Positions 33,622-42,458 of a stretch of 64,000 nucleotides of DNA are shown here, one piece after another (position 1 is the first letter of the stretch; every line of letters begins with the position of its first letter). This stretch comes from Novosphingobium sp. CECT 9465 (GTDB taxonomy: Bacteria; Pseudomonadota; Alphaproteobacteria; Sphingomonadales; Sphingomonadaceae): positions 2,652,501 through 2,716,500 of the forward strand of contig NZ_CAKLBX010000001.1 in assembly GCF_920987055.1 (NCBI RefSeq), given 5' to 3'. The translations under genes and the position numbers were made by a program. The notes beneath the pieces are model-generated. The model searched no databases. It saw only the letters and a list, made by a program, of their open reading frames with translations, and was not told the origin of the DNA.

Positions 33622-34548
33622 TCAGCCCTTGCCGCTGTGATCGGCCCGGCCAAAGTCCGGCCGCGCATCGTCCTGGCCCATTTCGATGATGCCGCGGCGG
33701 ATCGCGCGGGTGCGGGTGAACTGGTCGAACAGCGTATCGCCATCGCCCTTGCGGATGGCCTTCTGCAATTCCGTCAGATCTTCGGTAAAGCGCTGGAGCA
33801 TTTCCAGCACCGCCTCACGGTTCGAAAGGAATACGTCGCGCCACATCGTCGGGTCGGACGCGGCGATGCGGGTGAAATCGCGGAAGCCGCCTGCGGAATA
33901 CTTGATCACCTCGCTCTGGGTGACCTGTTCGAGGTCCGAAGCGGTGCCGACGATGGTATAGGCGATCAGGTGCGGCAGGTGGCTGGTCACGGCCAGAACC
34001 TTGTCGTGGTGATCGGCGTCCATCGTCTCGACCCGCGCGCCCAGCGCTTCCCAGAACGCCACCAGTTGCGCCACCTTGGCCGGGGCCGCATTCTCAGGCG
34101 GGGTGACAATGCACCAGCGATTGACGAACAGCGTGGCGAAACCTGCGTCTGGCCCGCTCCGTTCGGTCCCCGCCACCGGGTGCGCCGGGATTACGTGATG
34201 GCCGGGCAGCGCCTCGGCCAATGCGCGGGCGACCGAACCCTTGGACGATCCGACATCGCTGATCACCGCATCGGCGGAAATGCCGGGAGCCAGCGCCACC
34301 GCCGCCGCGCCCATCGCGCCCACCGGAACGCACAGCACCACCAGATCGGACCCCAGCGCCGCGCTTGCCGCATCATCGGCAATCCCATGCGCAAGGCCCA
34401 GCGCGCGCGCCTTTGCGCGAACATCGGGGTCGGCGTCATACCCCACCACGCGAACGCCCGGCATGTATGCCTGCACCGCATGGCCGATCGAGCCGCCCAA
34501 CAGGCCCAGCCCGACAATCGTCACTTGAGCGAAAGGTGCGCCGCTCAC
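33622..34548 (-). CDS. tyrC: Prephenate/arogenate dehydrogenase
   Basis: A 308-residue TyrA-family enzyme for tyrosine synthesis. The NAD site is [17 protein letters not shown], followed by [23 protein letters not shown], the substrate His in [12 protein letters not shown] and the second-domain [15 protein letters not shown]. Such cyclohexadienyl dehydrogenases in this lineage are usually called TyrC and sit next to hisC, as here. A GTG at 34548 overlaps the hisC stop (GTGA) and follows GAGG; a GTG at 34563 is possible. Preference for prephenate or arogenate cannot be read off. Confidence 0.92.
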   Translation of the reverse strand: MSGAPFAQVTIVGLGLLGGSIGHAVQAYMPGVRVVGYDADPDVRAKARALGLAHGIADDAASAALGSDLVVLCVPVGAMGAAAVALAPGISADAVISDVGSSKGSVARALAEALPGHHVIPAHPVAGTERSGPDAGFATLFVNRWCIVTPPENAAPAKVAQLVAFWEALGARVETMDADHHDKVLAVTSHLPHLIAYTIVGTASDLEQVTQSEVIKYSAGGFRDFTRIAASDPTMWRDVFLSNREAVLEMLQRFTEDLTELQKAIRKGDGDTLFDQFTRTRAIRRGIIEMGQDDARPDFGRADHSGKG

Positions 34549-35645
34549 TTGGCCGCCTCGCACATGGAGCGGATCGCGACAGCAATCTCGTCCATCTGTT
34601 CGGGTGTGCCGATGGTGATGCGCAGTCCCTGTGGCAAGCCCTGCCCCGGCAGCCAGCGCGTGATATAGCCGTGGTCCATCAGGCCAAGGTAAACCGCTTC
34701 GGCGGTCAGCTTGCCCTCGAACAGGATCAGCACGAAATTGGCCTGGCTCGGCAACGGCCTCACGCCGTGGTTGCCCAGCGCCTCCAGTTTCTCGACGAAC
34801 CGCGCCCGCTCCTGCGCATTGTGGCGGCGCGATGCTTCGACGAACGCCTGATCGCGCACCGCCGCAAGGCCGGTCGCCTGCCCGCTCAACGAGATGTTGA
34901 ACGGCCCGCGAATGCGGTTGATCATGTCCACCACATCGGCATGGCCCGTGCCCCAGCCGATCCGCTCACCCGCAAGGCCATAGATCTTCGAGAACGTGCG
35001 CGTGACCAGCACGTTGGCCGCACTTGCCGCCAGTTCCAACGCGCCATCGTCATGCTCAGGATCGAGATACTCGGCATAGGCGCCATCGAGCACCAGCAGA
35101 ATGTCAGGCCGCAGCCCTGCATGCAGCCGTGCTATTTCCGCACGAGGCAACCAGCTTCCGGTCGGATTGTTCGGATTGGCAAGGAACACCACCCGCGTCC
35201 GGTCGGTCACGCAGGCCAGCAGCGCGTCCACATCGGTGCCGTAATCGGCATCGGGCGCAATCACCGGCACCGCGCCGCAGCGCCGCGCGGCAATATCGTA
35301 GACCGAAAAACCATAGCGCACGTAAAGCACTTCATCGCCCGGCCCGGCATAGGCCTGCGCGGCAAGGTTCAGCAGTTCGTCGGACCCTGTGCCCATCACG
35401 ATCCGCGCAGGTTCGATCCCGTGAACCTGCCCAATCGCACGGCGCAGTTCGACGCTGTCAGGATCGGGATAGCGCGCCGGATCGCCAAGATGCTGCCGCG
35501 CGTCCAGTGCCGCAGCGCTGCTGCCCAGGGGATTTTCGTTGGCGGAAAGCTTGGTCAGCACCTTGCCGTCGGTCCCGGTCGATTTGCCGGGAACGTAGGC
35601 ATGAATGCCAAGGATCCAGTCCTTTGGTTGCGGTGAATCTGCCAT
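34545..35645 (-). CDS. hisC: Histidinol-phosphate / aromatic aminotransferase
   Basis: A 366-residue class I/II PLP aminotransferase: [51 protein letters not shown] and the PLP Lys in [17 protein letters not shown]. It converts imidazole-acetol phosphate to histidinol phosphate and, given the tyrC neighbour, likely also aminates prephenate or aryl pyruvates. The start MADSPQP at 35645 fits family length; an upstream extension is possible but Arg/Lys-rich. It is the first gene of the hisC-tyrC pair. Confidence 0.93.
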   Translation of the reverse strand: MADSPQPKDWILGIHAYVPGKSTGTDGKVLTKLSANENPLGSSAAALDARQHLGDPARYPDPDSVELRRAIGQVHGIEPARIVMGTGSDELLNLAAQAYAGPGDEVLYVRYGFSVYDIAARRCGAVPVIAPDADYGTDVDALLACVTDRTRVVFLANPNNPTGSWLPRAEIARLHAGLRPDILLVLDGAYAEYLDPEHDDGALELAASAANVLVTRTFSKIYGLAGERIGWGTGHADVVDMINRIRGPFNISLSGQATGLAAVRDQAFVEASRRHNAQERARFVEKLEALGNHGVRPLPSQANFVLILFEGKLTAEAVYLGLMDHGYITRWLPGQGLPQGLRITIGTPEQMDEIAVAIRSMCEAAK

Positions 35646-35701
35646 GGGCCGCGCCTTAGGCTTTGCGCGCCTTTGCGGCAAGCCGACCGCCCGTCATGCA
35701 C

Positions 35702-35737
35702 AAAAAAAGGGCCGGAAGCGGGCTAGCGCTTCCGGCC
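35702..35737 (-). terminator. Rho-independent terminator of glnK-amtB
   Basis: GGCCGGAAGCG and CGCTTCCGGCC pair perfectly (11 bp, 6-base loop). Read on the minus strand, the stem is followed by a run of seven T. It lies 120 bases past the amtB stop and 57 bases before hisC. Confidence 0.9.
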
Positions 35738-35856
35738 TTAGTCTGTTCGCAGGAGGAACATGGTTTGGCGGAGAGGGAGATGAGAGGGAGAGGATCTGTT
35801 TTCCCCCACTCCGCCAATTCGGTTGAACTTAGTAGTTGCCCGTCGGCATCAGCCGA

Positions 35857-37275
35857 TCAGTAGTTGTAAGCGCGTTCGCCGTGCTCGGAGATGTCGAGGC
35901 CTTCGCGTTCCGATTCTTCCGACGGACGCAGACCCAGGGTCTTGTCGACAATGAAGAAGAGGATCGCGGAACCAACGCCGGAGAATACCACGGTGAACAG
36001 GACCGCCTTGATCTGCGTCATCACCTGGGTGCCGATGCTGTAGCTGTCAGCGTCGAACCCGGCAGGGAACACCGTGTAGTCGAACACGCCCTGGCCGCCG
36101 AGTGACGGAGCCGCGACGATGCCGGTGGCAATGGCGCCGACGATACCGCCGATGCCGTGTACGCCGAACACGTCGAGCGTATCGTCATACTTCAGCTTGT
36201 TCTTCACGGTGCTGACGAAGAGGTAGCAGATCGGCGAAACGACGAGGCCGAGAACGATCGAGGTCATCGGAGCGCCAAGGCCCGAAGCCGGAGTGATCGC
36301 GACGAGACCGGCGACGGCACCGGTTGCAGCGCCCAGCATCGAAGGCTTGCCGTGGTGAAGCTGTTCGACGATCGCCCATGAGACGGCCGCGGCAGCAGTG
36401 GCAACGAAGGTATTGATGAAGGCAACTGCGGTCACGCCGTTGGCTTCAAGGTTGGAACCGGCGTTGAAGCCGAACCAGCCCACCCACAGCAGCGAGGCGC
36501 CGATCATGGTCATGGTCAGCGAGTGCGGCGGCGTGGCTTCCTTGCCAAAGCCGATGCGCTTGCCGATCATCACGCAGCCAACGAGGCCTGCGATACCGGC
36601 GTTGATGTGCACCACGGTGCCGCCAGCGAAATCGAGTGCGCCCATGGCCCACAGGTAACCTGCGTCGGTCGGAGCGTCGGGCAGGAAGTCCGGGCCAGCC
36701 CAGTACCATACCATGTGCGCCATCGGGAAGTAGATGCAGGTCAGCCACAGGACGGTAAACACCATGAGCGAGCTGAACTTCACGCGTTCCGCAAAGGCAC
36801 CCACGATCAACGCCGGAGTGATGCAGGCGAAGGTCATCTGGAAGATGACGAACGCATATTCGGGAATGTAGACGTTGTTCGAGAAGGTCGCCGCATAGGT
36901 CGTGGCATCCACGCCCATCAGGAAGATCTTCGAGAAGCCGCCGACAAACGGACCGCCGCTGGTGAAGGCCATCGAATAGCCCCAGCTAACCCAGACGAGT
37001 GCCGCGACCGAAACGATCATGAACACCTGCATCAGCACGCTGAGCATGTTCTTGGTGCGGACAAGACCGCCATAGAAAAGTGCGAGAGCAGGAATACTCA
37101 TCATCAGGACAAGGACCGAGCTGACCAGCATCCAAGTCGTGTCAGCCTTGTCGACCATGCCGGCCATCTGTTCAACGGTTGGCGCCTTGATCGGCCCATC
37201 CTGCGCAAAAGCGGCCGAAGCGGCGAAGAGCGAAGCGCCCGTTCCCGCCAAGCCACCGATCATCTTACGGATCAT
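35857..37275 (-). CDS. amtB: Ammonium transporter
   Basis: A 472-residue Amt protein. An N-terminal signal-like helix (MIGGLAGTGASLFAASAAFA) precedes an eleven-helix Amt domain with ALALFYGGLVRTKN, a Phe-gate region, the pore His in VHINAGIAGLVG and a second near ALDVFGVHGIGGIVGA. A short cytoplasmic tail ends EHGERAYNY. The ATG at 37275 follows AGGGGA. It lies 35 bases downstream of glnK under the same sigma-54 promoter; GlnK blocks the channel when nitrogen is plentiful. Confidence 0.96.
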   Translation of the reverse strand: MIRKMIGGLAGTGASLFAASAAFAQDGPIKAPTVEQMAGMVDKADTTWMLVSSVLVLMMSIPALALFYGGLVRTKNMLSVLMQVFMIVSVAALVWVSWGYSMAFTSGGPFVGGFSKIFLMGVDATTYAATFSNNVYIPEYAFVIFQMTFACITPALIVGAFAERVKFSSLMVFTVLWLTCIYFPMAHMVWYWAGPDFLPDAPTDAGYLWAMGALDFAGGTVVHINAGIAGLVGCVMIGKRIGFGKEATPPHSLTMTMIGASLLWVGWFGFNAGSNLEANGVTAVAFINTFVATAAAAVSWAIVEQLHHGKPSMLGAATGAVAGLVAITPASGLGAPMTSIVLGLVVSPICYLFVSTVKNKLKYDDTLDVFGVHGIGGIVGAIATGIVAAPSLGGQGVFDYTVFPAGFDADSYSIGTQVMTQIKAVLFTVVFSGVGSAILFFIVDKTLGLRPSEESEREGLDISEHGERAYNY

Positions 37276-37310
37276 GTTGGTTCCCCTAAGGTCGGAAATG
37301 GAAAGCCCGC

Positions 37311-37649
37311 TCAAAGCGCGGTGTCCCCGGTTTCGCCGGTACGGATGCGGGTCGCCGACGCGAGGTCGAGAACGAACACCTTGCCGTCGCCAATCGCTTC
37401 AGTGCTGGCTGCCTGCTGGATCGTTTCCACGATCTGCGGCGCAAGATCATCGCTGGCAGCGATTTCGATCTTCACCTTTGGAAGCATATTGGTGGAGTAT
37501 TCAGCGCCGCGGTAAATTTCAGTCTGGCCTTTCTGCCGACCAAAACCCTTCACCTCCGACACCGTCATCCCAGCAACGCCCAGCGCCGACAGTGCTTCAC
37601 GCACTTCGTCGAGCTTGAACGGCTTGATGATGGCGATGATGAACTTCAT
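37311..37649 (-). CDS. glnK: Nitrogen regulatory protein PII (GlnK)
   Basis: A 112-residue PII protein: MKFIIAIIKPFKLDEVREAL at the start, T-loop with the uridylylation Tyr in YRGAEYSTN (residue 51), and C-terminal GDGKVFVLDLASATRIRTGE. It senses ATP/ADP and 2-oxoglutarate and binds AmtB. GlnD, which would uridylylate Tyr51, is encoded at 51-54 kb. The gene heads the glnK-amtB operon and has a sigma-54 promoter about 55 bases upstream. Linkage to amtB makes GlnK a better name than GlnB. Confidence 0.95.
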   Translation of the reverse strand: MKFIIAIIKPFKLDEVREALSALGVAGMTVSEVKGFGRQKGQTEIYRGAEYSTNMLPKVKIEIAASDDLAPQIVETIQQAASTEAIGDGKVFVLDLASATRIRTGETGDTAL

Positions 37650-37704
37650 TCATGCCCCCTTTCATGACCCTTCGCACCGGGCGACCTGCCGGCGGAATGA
37701 GTTA

Positions 37705-37720
37705 AGCAAGAGGCATGCCA
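37705..37720 (-). promoter_or_regulatory. Sigma-54 (RpoN) promoter of glnK-amtB
   Basis: Read on the minus strand the 16 bases are TGGCATGCCTCTTGCT, matching TGGCAyG-N4-TTGCw with GG and GC at the required -24/-12 spacing. The predicted transcript start is about 45 bases before the glnK ATG. NtrC control is expected for this operon. Confidence 0.85.
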
Positions 37721-37846
37721 AACACGCACTTTTACGGATTCAGTCGTTTACGGGAACAAAACTGCCCGGCTGGCGGTTATTCGCGCTCGAATCTTGTGCA
37801 AAATATCACATGTGCCCAATTTTTAGGCAGTTTTGCATGCCTCAAT

Positions 37847-38560
37847 TCAGGGCAGACGCAATTCGGCCCATACCGGCAAGTGATCGGATCCCACTGCTGC
37901 CAGCGCGCTGTGATGAACCCCTGAACCTTCCACTTCCAGCCCTTCGCTCACCACGATCCGGTCCAGTTGCGCCAGCGGCCTGCGCGAAGGAAAGCTGCGT
38001 CCGGGGGCAAGCACCCGCAAGGGCGTACGAAAGGCGGCCAATGCTCCGCCTTTGGCCGACCATTCATTCAGGTCGCCCATCATCACGGCATGTCCCTGCT
38101 CACCATGCCCCGCGATATGTGCGCAAACTGTCTCAACCTGCGCCCGCCGCCGCAGGCCCGACAGATCAAGGTGCATCCCGATCACCCGCAGCACCTGCCC
38201 GCCCACGCGCAGGCTGACACAGACCGCCCCGCGCGGCTCGATCGTCGGCAAGGGCACGGCGCAGGCCTCGATCACTTCGATATCGCGGCGTACCAGCAGA
38301 GCGTTGCCGTGCCAGCCCATGCTCGCCGCCGTTCGTGCCGCATCGTAATGGCCCGGCTCGATCACCCGCCACGGGCTGTGATCGTCAAGCGCAGCGCGCG
38401 GAATCACCGCCTCGCGCAGGCCGTAGCGACGGTCAGCCTCCTGCAAGGCTATCACATCGGCATCAATCTCGCGCAGCACCGTGAGAATGCGTTCGGGATC
38501 GCAGCGGCGGTCAAGCCCCACGCCCTTGTGAATGTTGTAACTGGCGACCTTGAGCTTCAC
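37847..38560 (-). CDS. Endonuclease/exonuclease/phosphatase family protein
   Basis: A 237-residue EEP-fold hydrolase: metal-site Asn in VASYNIHKGVG, Glu in VIALQEADRR, HLDLSG, MGDLNEW and the catalytic C-terminal DHLPVWAEL, with the preceding Ser-Asp. The start is a GTG at 38560. Single-domain EEP proteins of this size next to lipid genes can be phosphodiesterases; the substrate is not evident. It is the last gene of a minus-strand run after the PNPOx-like gene, with an 8-base gap. Confidence 0.87.
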   Translation of the reverse strand: MKLKVASYNIHKGVGLDRRCDPERILTVLREIDADVIALQEADRRYGLREAVIPRAALDDHSPWRVIEPGHYDAARTAASMGWHGNALLVRRDIEVIEACAVPLPTIEPRGAVCVSLRVGGQVLRVIGMHLDLSGLRRRAQVETVCAHIAGHGEQGHAVMMGDLNEWSAKGGALAAFRTPLRVLAPGRSFPSRRPLAQLDRIVVSEGLEVEGSGVHHSALAAVGSDHLPVWAELRLP

Positions 38561-38568
38561 GACGGCAA

Positions 38569-39126
38569 TCAGGTACCACCGAAGTAGCGGTCCGTCGGGC
38601 GCACCGGCAATCCATCGATGCTCTGCGTACGCCCCGCGACCTTGGCCTGCCACGCTGCCGGGTCGGCCTGGGCATGGGCTTTCAGCAAGGTCTGGCGTTC
38701 TTGCTCGACCGTCATCACCGGCACACCCCAGCCGCAACTGGTCTGCACCGTTTCCACGGCAATATCGAATATCTGCCGTGTTCCGGGCAGGATGGTGAAA
38801 TGGGCGGCCAGTTCCTCCCACGCATCGTCCGCCGGAAGAACCGGCTTTCCAGTCCCGTACAAGCGCAGGATCAGCGCAGGCTGCTGGAAATTGCACATCA
38901 TCACCGTGATGCGCCCATCGGCCAGCAAATGCGCGTGCGTTTCATTGCCGGACCCGGCAAGGTCGAGATAGGCAACCCGGTTCGGCCCCAGGATACGGAA
39001 GCTGTCATAACCCTTGGGCGAAAGATTGATCCGGCCCGCCTCTGCCGCCGTCGCCACGAAATAGACCGATTGGCGTCCGATCATGGCCTGATGTGCGGGC
39101 GTTATATGATCGGAAAAGTCAGCCAT
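38569..39126 (-). CDS. Pyridoxamine 5'-phosphate oxidase-like flavin-binding protein
   Basis: A 185-residue split-barrel protein: MIGRQSVYFVATAAEAGRIN, LSPKGYDSFRILGPNRVAYL, then GSGNETHAHL and GRITVMMCNFQ. The N-terminal ~130 residues are the PNPOx-like flavin domain and the rest is a lineage-specific tail ending PTDRYFGGT. It shares one base with the alpha/beta-hydrolase gene upstream, so the two are co-expressed. Members bind FMN, F420 or haem; the true substrate is unknown and vitamin B6 oxidation is unlikely. Confidence 0.83.
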   Translation of the reverse strand: MADFSDHITPAHQAMIGRQSVYFVATAAEAGRINLSPKGYDSFRILGPNRVAYLDLAGSGNETHAHLLADGRITVMMCNFQQPALILRLYGTGKPVLPADDAWEELAAHFTILPGTRQIFDIAVETVQTSCGWGVPVMTVEQERQTLLKAHAQADPAAWQAKVAGRTQSIDGLPVRPTDRYFGGT

Positions 39127-39998
39127 CAGAGGAATTCCTTCAACGTCTTCACGAACCTGTCGAACTGGTCATGATGCAACCAGTGCCCCGCATCCTTGAA
39201 CTCGATCACTTCGGCGCTGTTGAAATACTTGATTCGCCCGTCCGTTTCCGGGTTTTCAACCCACGAATCCGCGCCATTCAACAGCAGTGTGGGGCACGTG
39301 ATCGCGCCCCACAACTGCTGAACGTATTCCGGCGATATGTCATAAGGCGCCGCATCGACGTTCAGGTGCGGATCGAATTTCCAGCTGAACGTGCCGTCCT
39401 CGTTGCGGTTGATGCCGTGCAGCGTCAAATGGCGCGCCTGATCGTCGGTAAGGTAGGGATTCTCGCCTTTCATGCGGGCATAGGCATCGGCCAGCGAGGG
39501 ATAGCGGCGTGGCAAGCGCCCCGCGGCCTTGCGCTTTTCGCCGATGAAATCCCGCACCCGGCGGGCAAACGGCACGTCCTTGATCAGAGCTTCATGCGCC
39601 GTTGTGGGAAAAATGCCCTCAATCGCCACCAGCTTGCGCACGTTTTCGGGAAACAGCCCCGCATAGCGCAGGCTGACATTGGCTCCCCAGGAATGCGAAA
39701 CAATCGTGACGGGGGCCAGATCAAGCTGATGAATCAGTTGCGCCACGTCATAAACAAGGTCCATCGTCCGGTAATTGCCATCCTCGGTCCACTGGCTGTC
39801 GCCATGGCCGCGGTGATCCATGGCGATGATGTGCCAGTCCTCGCGCAGGGCTTCGGCGGTCCAGTCCCATGATCGACAGTGGTCGCGCCCGCCATGGATC
39901 AACAGCAGCGGCGGCTTGTCGGCGTTGCCCCAGTCCACATAGTGGAGGCGCAGGCGCTGCGAGATGAACGTGTTCGATGTGGGACCGAGAAGTTGCAT
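39126..39998 (-). CDS. Alpha/beta hydrolase
   Basis: A 290-residue alpha/beta hydrolase. The oxyanion region is LLLIHGGRDHCRSWD, the acid/turn region MDHRGHGDSQW, the nucleophile Ser in VSHSWGANVSL (the usual G-x-S-x-G has His-Ser-Trp-Gly, first Gly replaced), and the catalytic His in DAGHWLHHDQ. LLLNGADSWV holds the candidate Asp region. Proteins like this hydrolyse esters, epoxides or C-C bonds; I cannot choose. It ends in overlap with the PNPOx-like gene. Confidence 0.87.
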   Translation of the reverse strand: MQLLGPTSNTFISQRLRLHYVDWGNADKPPLLLIHGGRDHCRSWDWTAEALREDWHIIAMDHRGHGDSQWTEDGNYRTMDLVYDVAQLIHQLDLAPVTIVSHSWGANVSLRYAGLFPENVRKLVAIEGIFPTTAHEALIKDVPFARRVRDFIGEKRKAAGRLPRRYPSLADAYARMKGENPYLTDDQARHLTLHGINRNEDGTFSWKFDPHLNVDAAPYDISPEYVQQLWGAITCPTLLLNGADSWVENPETDGRIKYFNSAEVIEFKDAGHWLHHDQFDRFVKTLKEFL

Positions 39999-40045
39999 GG
40001 CACGCTACCTGCGCCGGATGCCCCCCGGTTTCAACCCCCTCGAAC

Positions 40046-41566
40046 TTACCTTTCCTTGGTTGCAGAGAAAACCAGTTCGGGATTGCGTTCCTGCTGGTAG
40101 TTCACGTCCCACGATGATCGCGCCATGAATACCGGGTCGCCATCGCGGTCCTTGGCCAGGTTCGACATGTTGAAATCGGCAAACGATTTCAATGCTGTGT
40201 CGCTCCCCTTCAGCCAGCGCGCGGTATCGAACGGCGATGCTTCAAGCCCCGCCTCGACCTTGTATTCCGCCTCCAGCCGCGAAATCAGCACGTCCAACTG
40301 CAACTGCCCGACCACGCCAACGATCCACTGTGAACCAATCTCCGGGTAGAACACCTGGATCACGCCTTCTTCGGAAAGGTCATCCAATGCCTTGCGCAAT
40401 TGCTTGGTCTTGGTCGGATCTTTCAACTGAACGCGCCGCAGGATTTCCGGCGCAAAGTTGGGAAGGCCGGTAAAGCGGACGTCGTTGCGTTCCGAAAGCG
40501 TATCGCCCACGCGCAAGGTGCCGTGGTTGGGAATGCCGATGATGTCGCCCGCCTCGGCGGTGTCGGCAATCTCGCGGTCCTGCGCAAAGAACAGGATCGG
40601 CGAATGCACCGCAATCGGCTTGCCCAGCCCGGAAGGCGTCAGCTTCATCCCGCGCCGGAACGTGCCCGAAACCATCCGCATGAACGCAATCCGGTCGCGG
40701 TGCTGCGGGTCCATGTTGGCCTGCACCTTGAAGATGAACCCGGTCACGTCCGGGCGTTCGGGATCGATCACGCCCTGATTCGACGATTGCGGACGCGGCG
40801 GCGGCGCGAACTTCGCAATCGCCTCGATCAGATCGATCACGCCGAAATTCTTCAGCGCCGATCCGAAATAGACCGGCGTCAGGTCGCCATTGCGATAGGC
40901 GTCCATGTCAAATTCGGGATAGCCCGCGCGGGCCAGTTCGATTTCCTCGGCAATGTCTGCGGGAATATCGACAGCAGGCTCTACTTTGCCCAGAAACTCG
41001 CGGCTATCGCCTTCTGGCCGCGCAATCGTTTCGTCGGCAAAGCTCATCACGCCCTGGAACACACCGCCCATTCCGATGGGCCACGACATCGGCACCACAT
41101 CCAGCGCCAGCGCGTCGGCCACTTCGTCGAGCGTCTCGAACACGCTGCGGCCCTCACGGTCCACCTTGTTCACGAATGTGATGATCGGCACCGAACGCAA
41201 GCGGCACACCTCGAACAGTTTGCGCGTCTGCGGTTCGATGCCCTTGGCGGCGTCAATCACCATGATCGCCGAATCGACCGCGGTGAGCGTGCGATAGGTA
41301 TCTTCGGAAAAGTCTTCGTGGCCCGGTGTATCGAGAAGGTTGAAGACGATGCCATCCTTCTGGAACGTCATCACCGATGACGTGACCGAAATCCCGCGCT
41401 GCTGCTCGATCTTCATCCAATCAGACCGCGCCCGTCGCGCAGCCCCGCGCGCCTTGACCTCACCCGCAAGATGGATCGCGCCGCCCTGAAGCAGCAGCTT
41501 CTCGGTCAGCGTGGTCTTACCGGCGTCGGGGTGGGAAATGATGGCGAAGGTGCGGCGATTGGACAT
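40046..41566 (-). CDS. prfC: Peptide chain release factor 3
   Basis: A 506-residue translational GTPase. G1 is AIISHPDAGKTT, G2 lies in QQRGISVTSSV, G3 is LLDTPGHEDFSEDT and G4 is FVNKVDREG. The 20-residue insertion and the C-terminal RF3 domains (LRVGDTLSE, MARSSWDVNYQQERNPEL) separate it from EF-G. RF3 recycles RF1/RF2 after termination. The start MSNRRTFAIISHP at 41566 is the family start; a longer frame overlaps the epimerase gene antisense-free but lacks support. Confidence 0.95.
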   Translation of the reverse strand: MSNRRTFAIISHPDAGKTTLTEKLLLQGGAIHLAGEVKARGAARRARSDWMKIEQQRGISVTSSVMTFQKDGIVFNLLDTPGHEDFSEDTYRTLTAVDSAIMVIDAAKGIEPQTRKLFEVCRLRSVPIITFVNKVDREGRSVFETLDEVADALALDVVPMSWPIGMGGVFQGVMSFADETIARPEGDSREFLGKVEPAVDIPADIAEEIELARAGYPEFDMDAYRNGDLTPVYFGSALKNFGVIDLIEAIAKFAPPPRPQSSNQGVIDPERPDVTGFIFKVQANMDPQHRDRIAFMRMVSGTFRRGMKLTPSGLGKPIAVHSPILFFAQDREIADTAEAGDIIGIPNHGTLRVGDTLSERNDVRFTGLPNFAPEILRRVQLKDPTKTKQLRKALDDLSEEGVIQVFYPEIGSQWIVGVVGQLQLDVLISRLEAEYKVEAGLEASPFDTARWLKGSDTALKSFADFNMSNLAKDRDGDPVFMARSSWDVNYQQERNPELVFSATKER

Positions 41567-41576
41567 GGATGCGCCC

Positions 41577-42458
41577 CTAGCGGGGGCGAACCGCCACGTC
41601 CATGCGGAAGCTGCGGGTTGCGCCGGGTTCGAGCAGGACCACGCCCGGCTTTTCGCGAAAATCGCCATCAAAGCCTTCGGGGTCGGCATGGCCAGCCCAA
41701 GGCTCGATGCAGATGTAGCGCGCGCCCGGCACCTGCCACAGGCCCAGCGAGGGTGTGTCTGGAAAGGCAATGTCGAGCCACGCCCCGCCGTCCGCTCCGT
41801 AGGACAGCTCGCGGCTCGCCAGATCGTCCCAGATCACTGCATCAGCCCTGAACAGATCTTCGTTGAGCGGCAGAACTTTGCTACGGACCGGGGTCTGCTC
41901 GCTTGCCGGGAGCAACAAGCCCGCCCCGGCGCTGACGCGGCGGATGTCCTGCGGTTCGGGATGCTCGAACACCAGCTTGTGCGCTGCCTTATCCGCCCCG
42001 CCCGGCAAAGGCCACACGAAGGCCGGATGATAGCCAAAGCTGAACGGCAGAGTTTCACCGTTGGGATTGGAGACGGTCGCCTCCATCGCCAGCGTCATCC
42101 CGTCCAACCGAAACGCCATCTCCAGCACAAAGCCGAACGGATAGACGGCGCGCGTATCGGGCGAATCCGTCAGCCGGAACCGCGCCGACGTTGCATCCAC
42201 CTGCACGGGCGCAAACATGCTGCGCCGGGCAAAGCCATGGCGCGGCAAGGTATATTCGCGCCCATCCAGCCGCAACACGTCACCATTCAGCGAGCCGACA
42301 ATCGGGAACAGCAGCGGTGCATGCCCGCCCCAGAACGCCGGATCGGCATCCGTCATGTATTCGCGATCCTGCGCATCCGTCACAGACCACAGCTCGGCCC
42401 CAAGCGGGTTGATCCGCGCGGTCAGTTCGCCGTTGGTGATCTCGATCAGGTTGGTCAT
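41577..42458 (-). CDS. Aldose 1-epimerase family protein
   Basis: A 293-residue protein of the galactose-mutarotase-like fold: NPLGAELWSV, APLLFPIVGSL, LPRHGFARRSMF (substrate His), FSFGYHPAFVWPL (second His) and a C-terminal ICIEPWAGHADP with the catalytic Glu. This matches the LacX/YeaD-like aldose 1-epimerase group. It overlaps pheT by 4 bases and precedes prfC by 10, in an unrelated housekeeping run. The physiological sugar, perhaps a hexose-6-phosphate, is unknown. Confidence 0.88.
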   Translation of the reverse strand: MTNLIEITNGELTARINPLGAELWSVTDAQDREYMTDADPAFWGGHAPLLFPIVGSLNGDVLRLDGREYTLPRHGFARRSMFAPVQVDATSARFRLTDSPDTRAVYPFGFVLEMAFRLDGMTLAMEATVSNPNGETLPFSFGYHPAFVWPLPGGADKAAHKLVFEHPEPQDIRRVSAGAGLLLPASEQTPVRSKVLPLNEDLFRADAVIWDDLASRELSYGADGGAWLDIAFPDTPSLGLWQVPGARYICIEPWAGHADPEGFDGDFREKPGVVLLEPGATRSFRMDVAVRPR

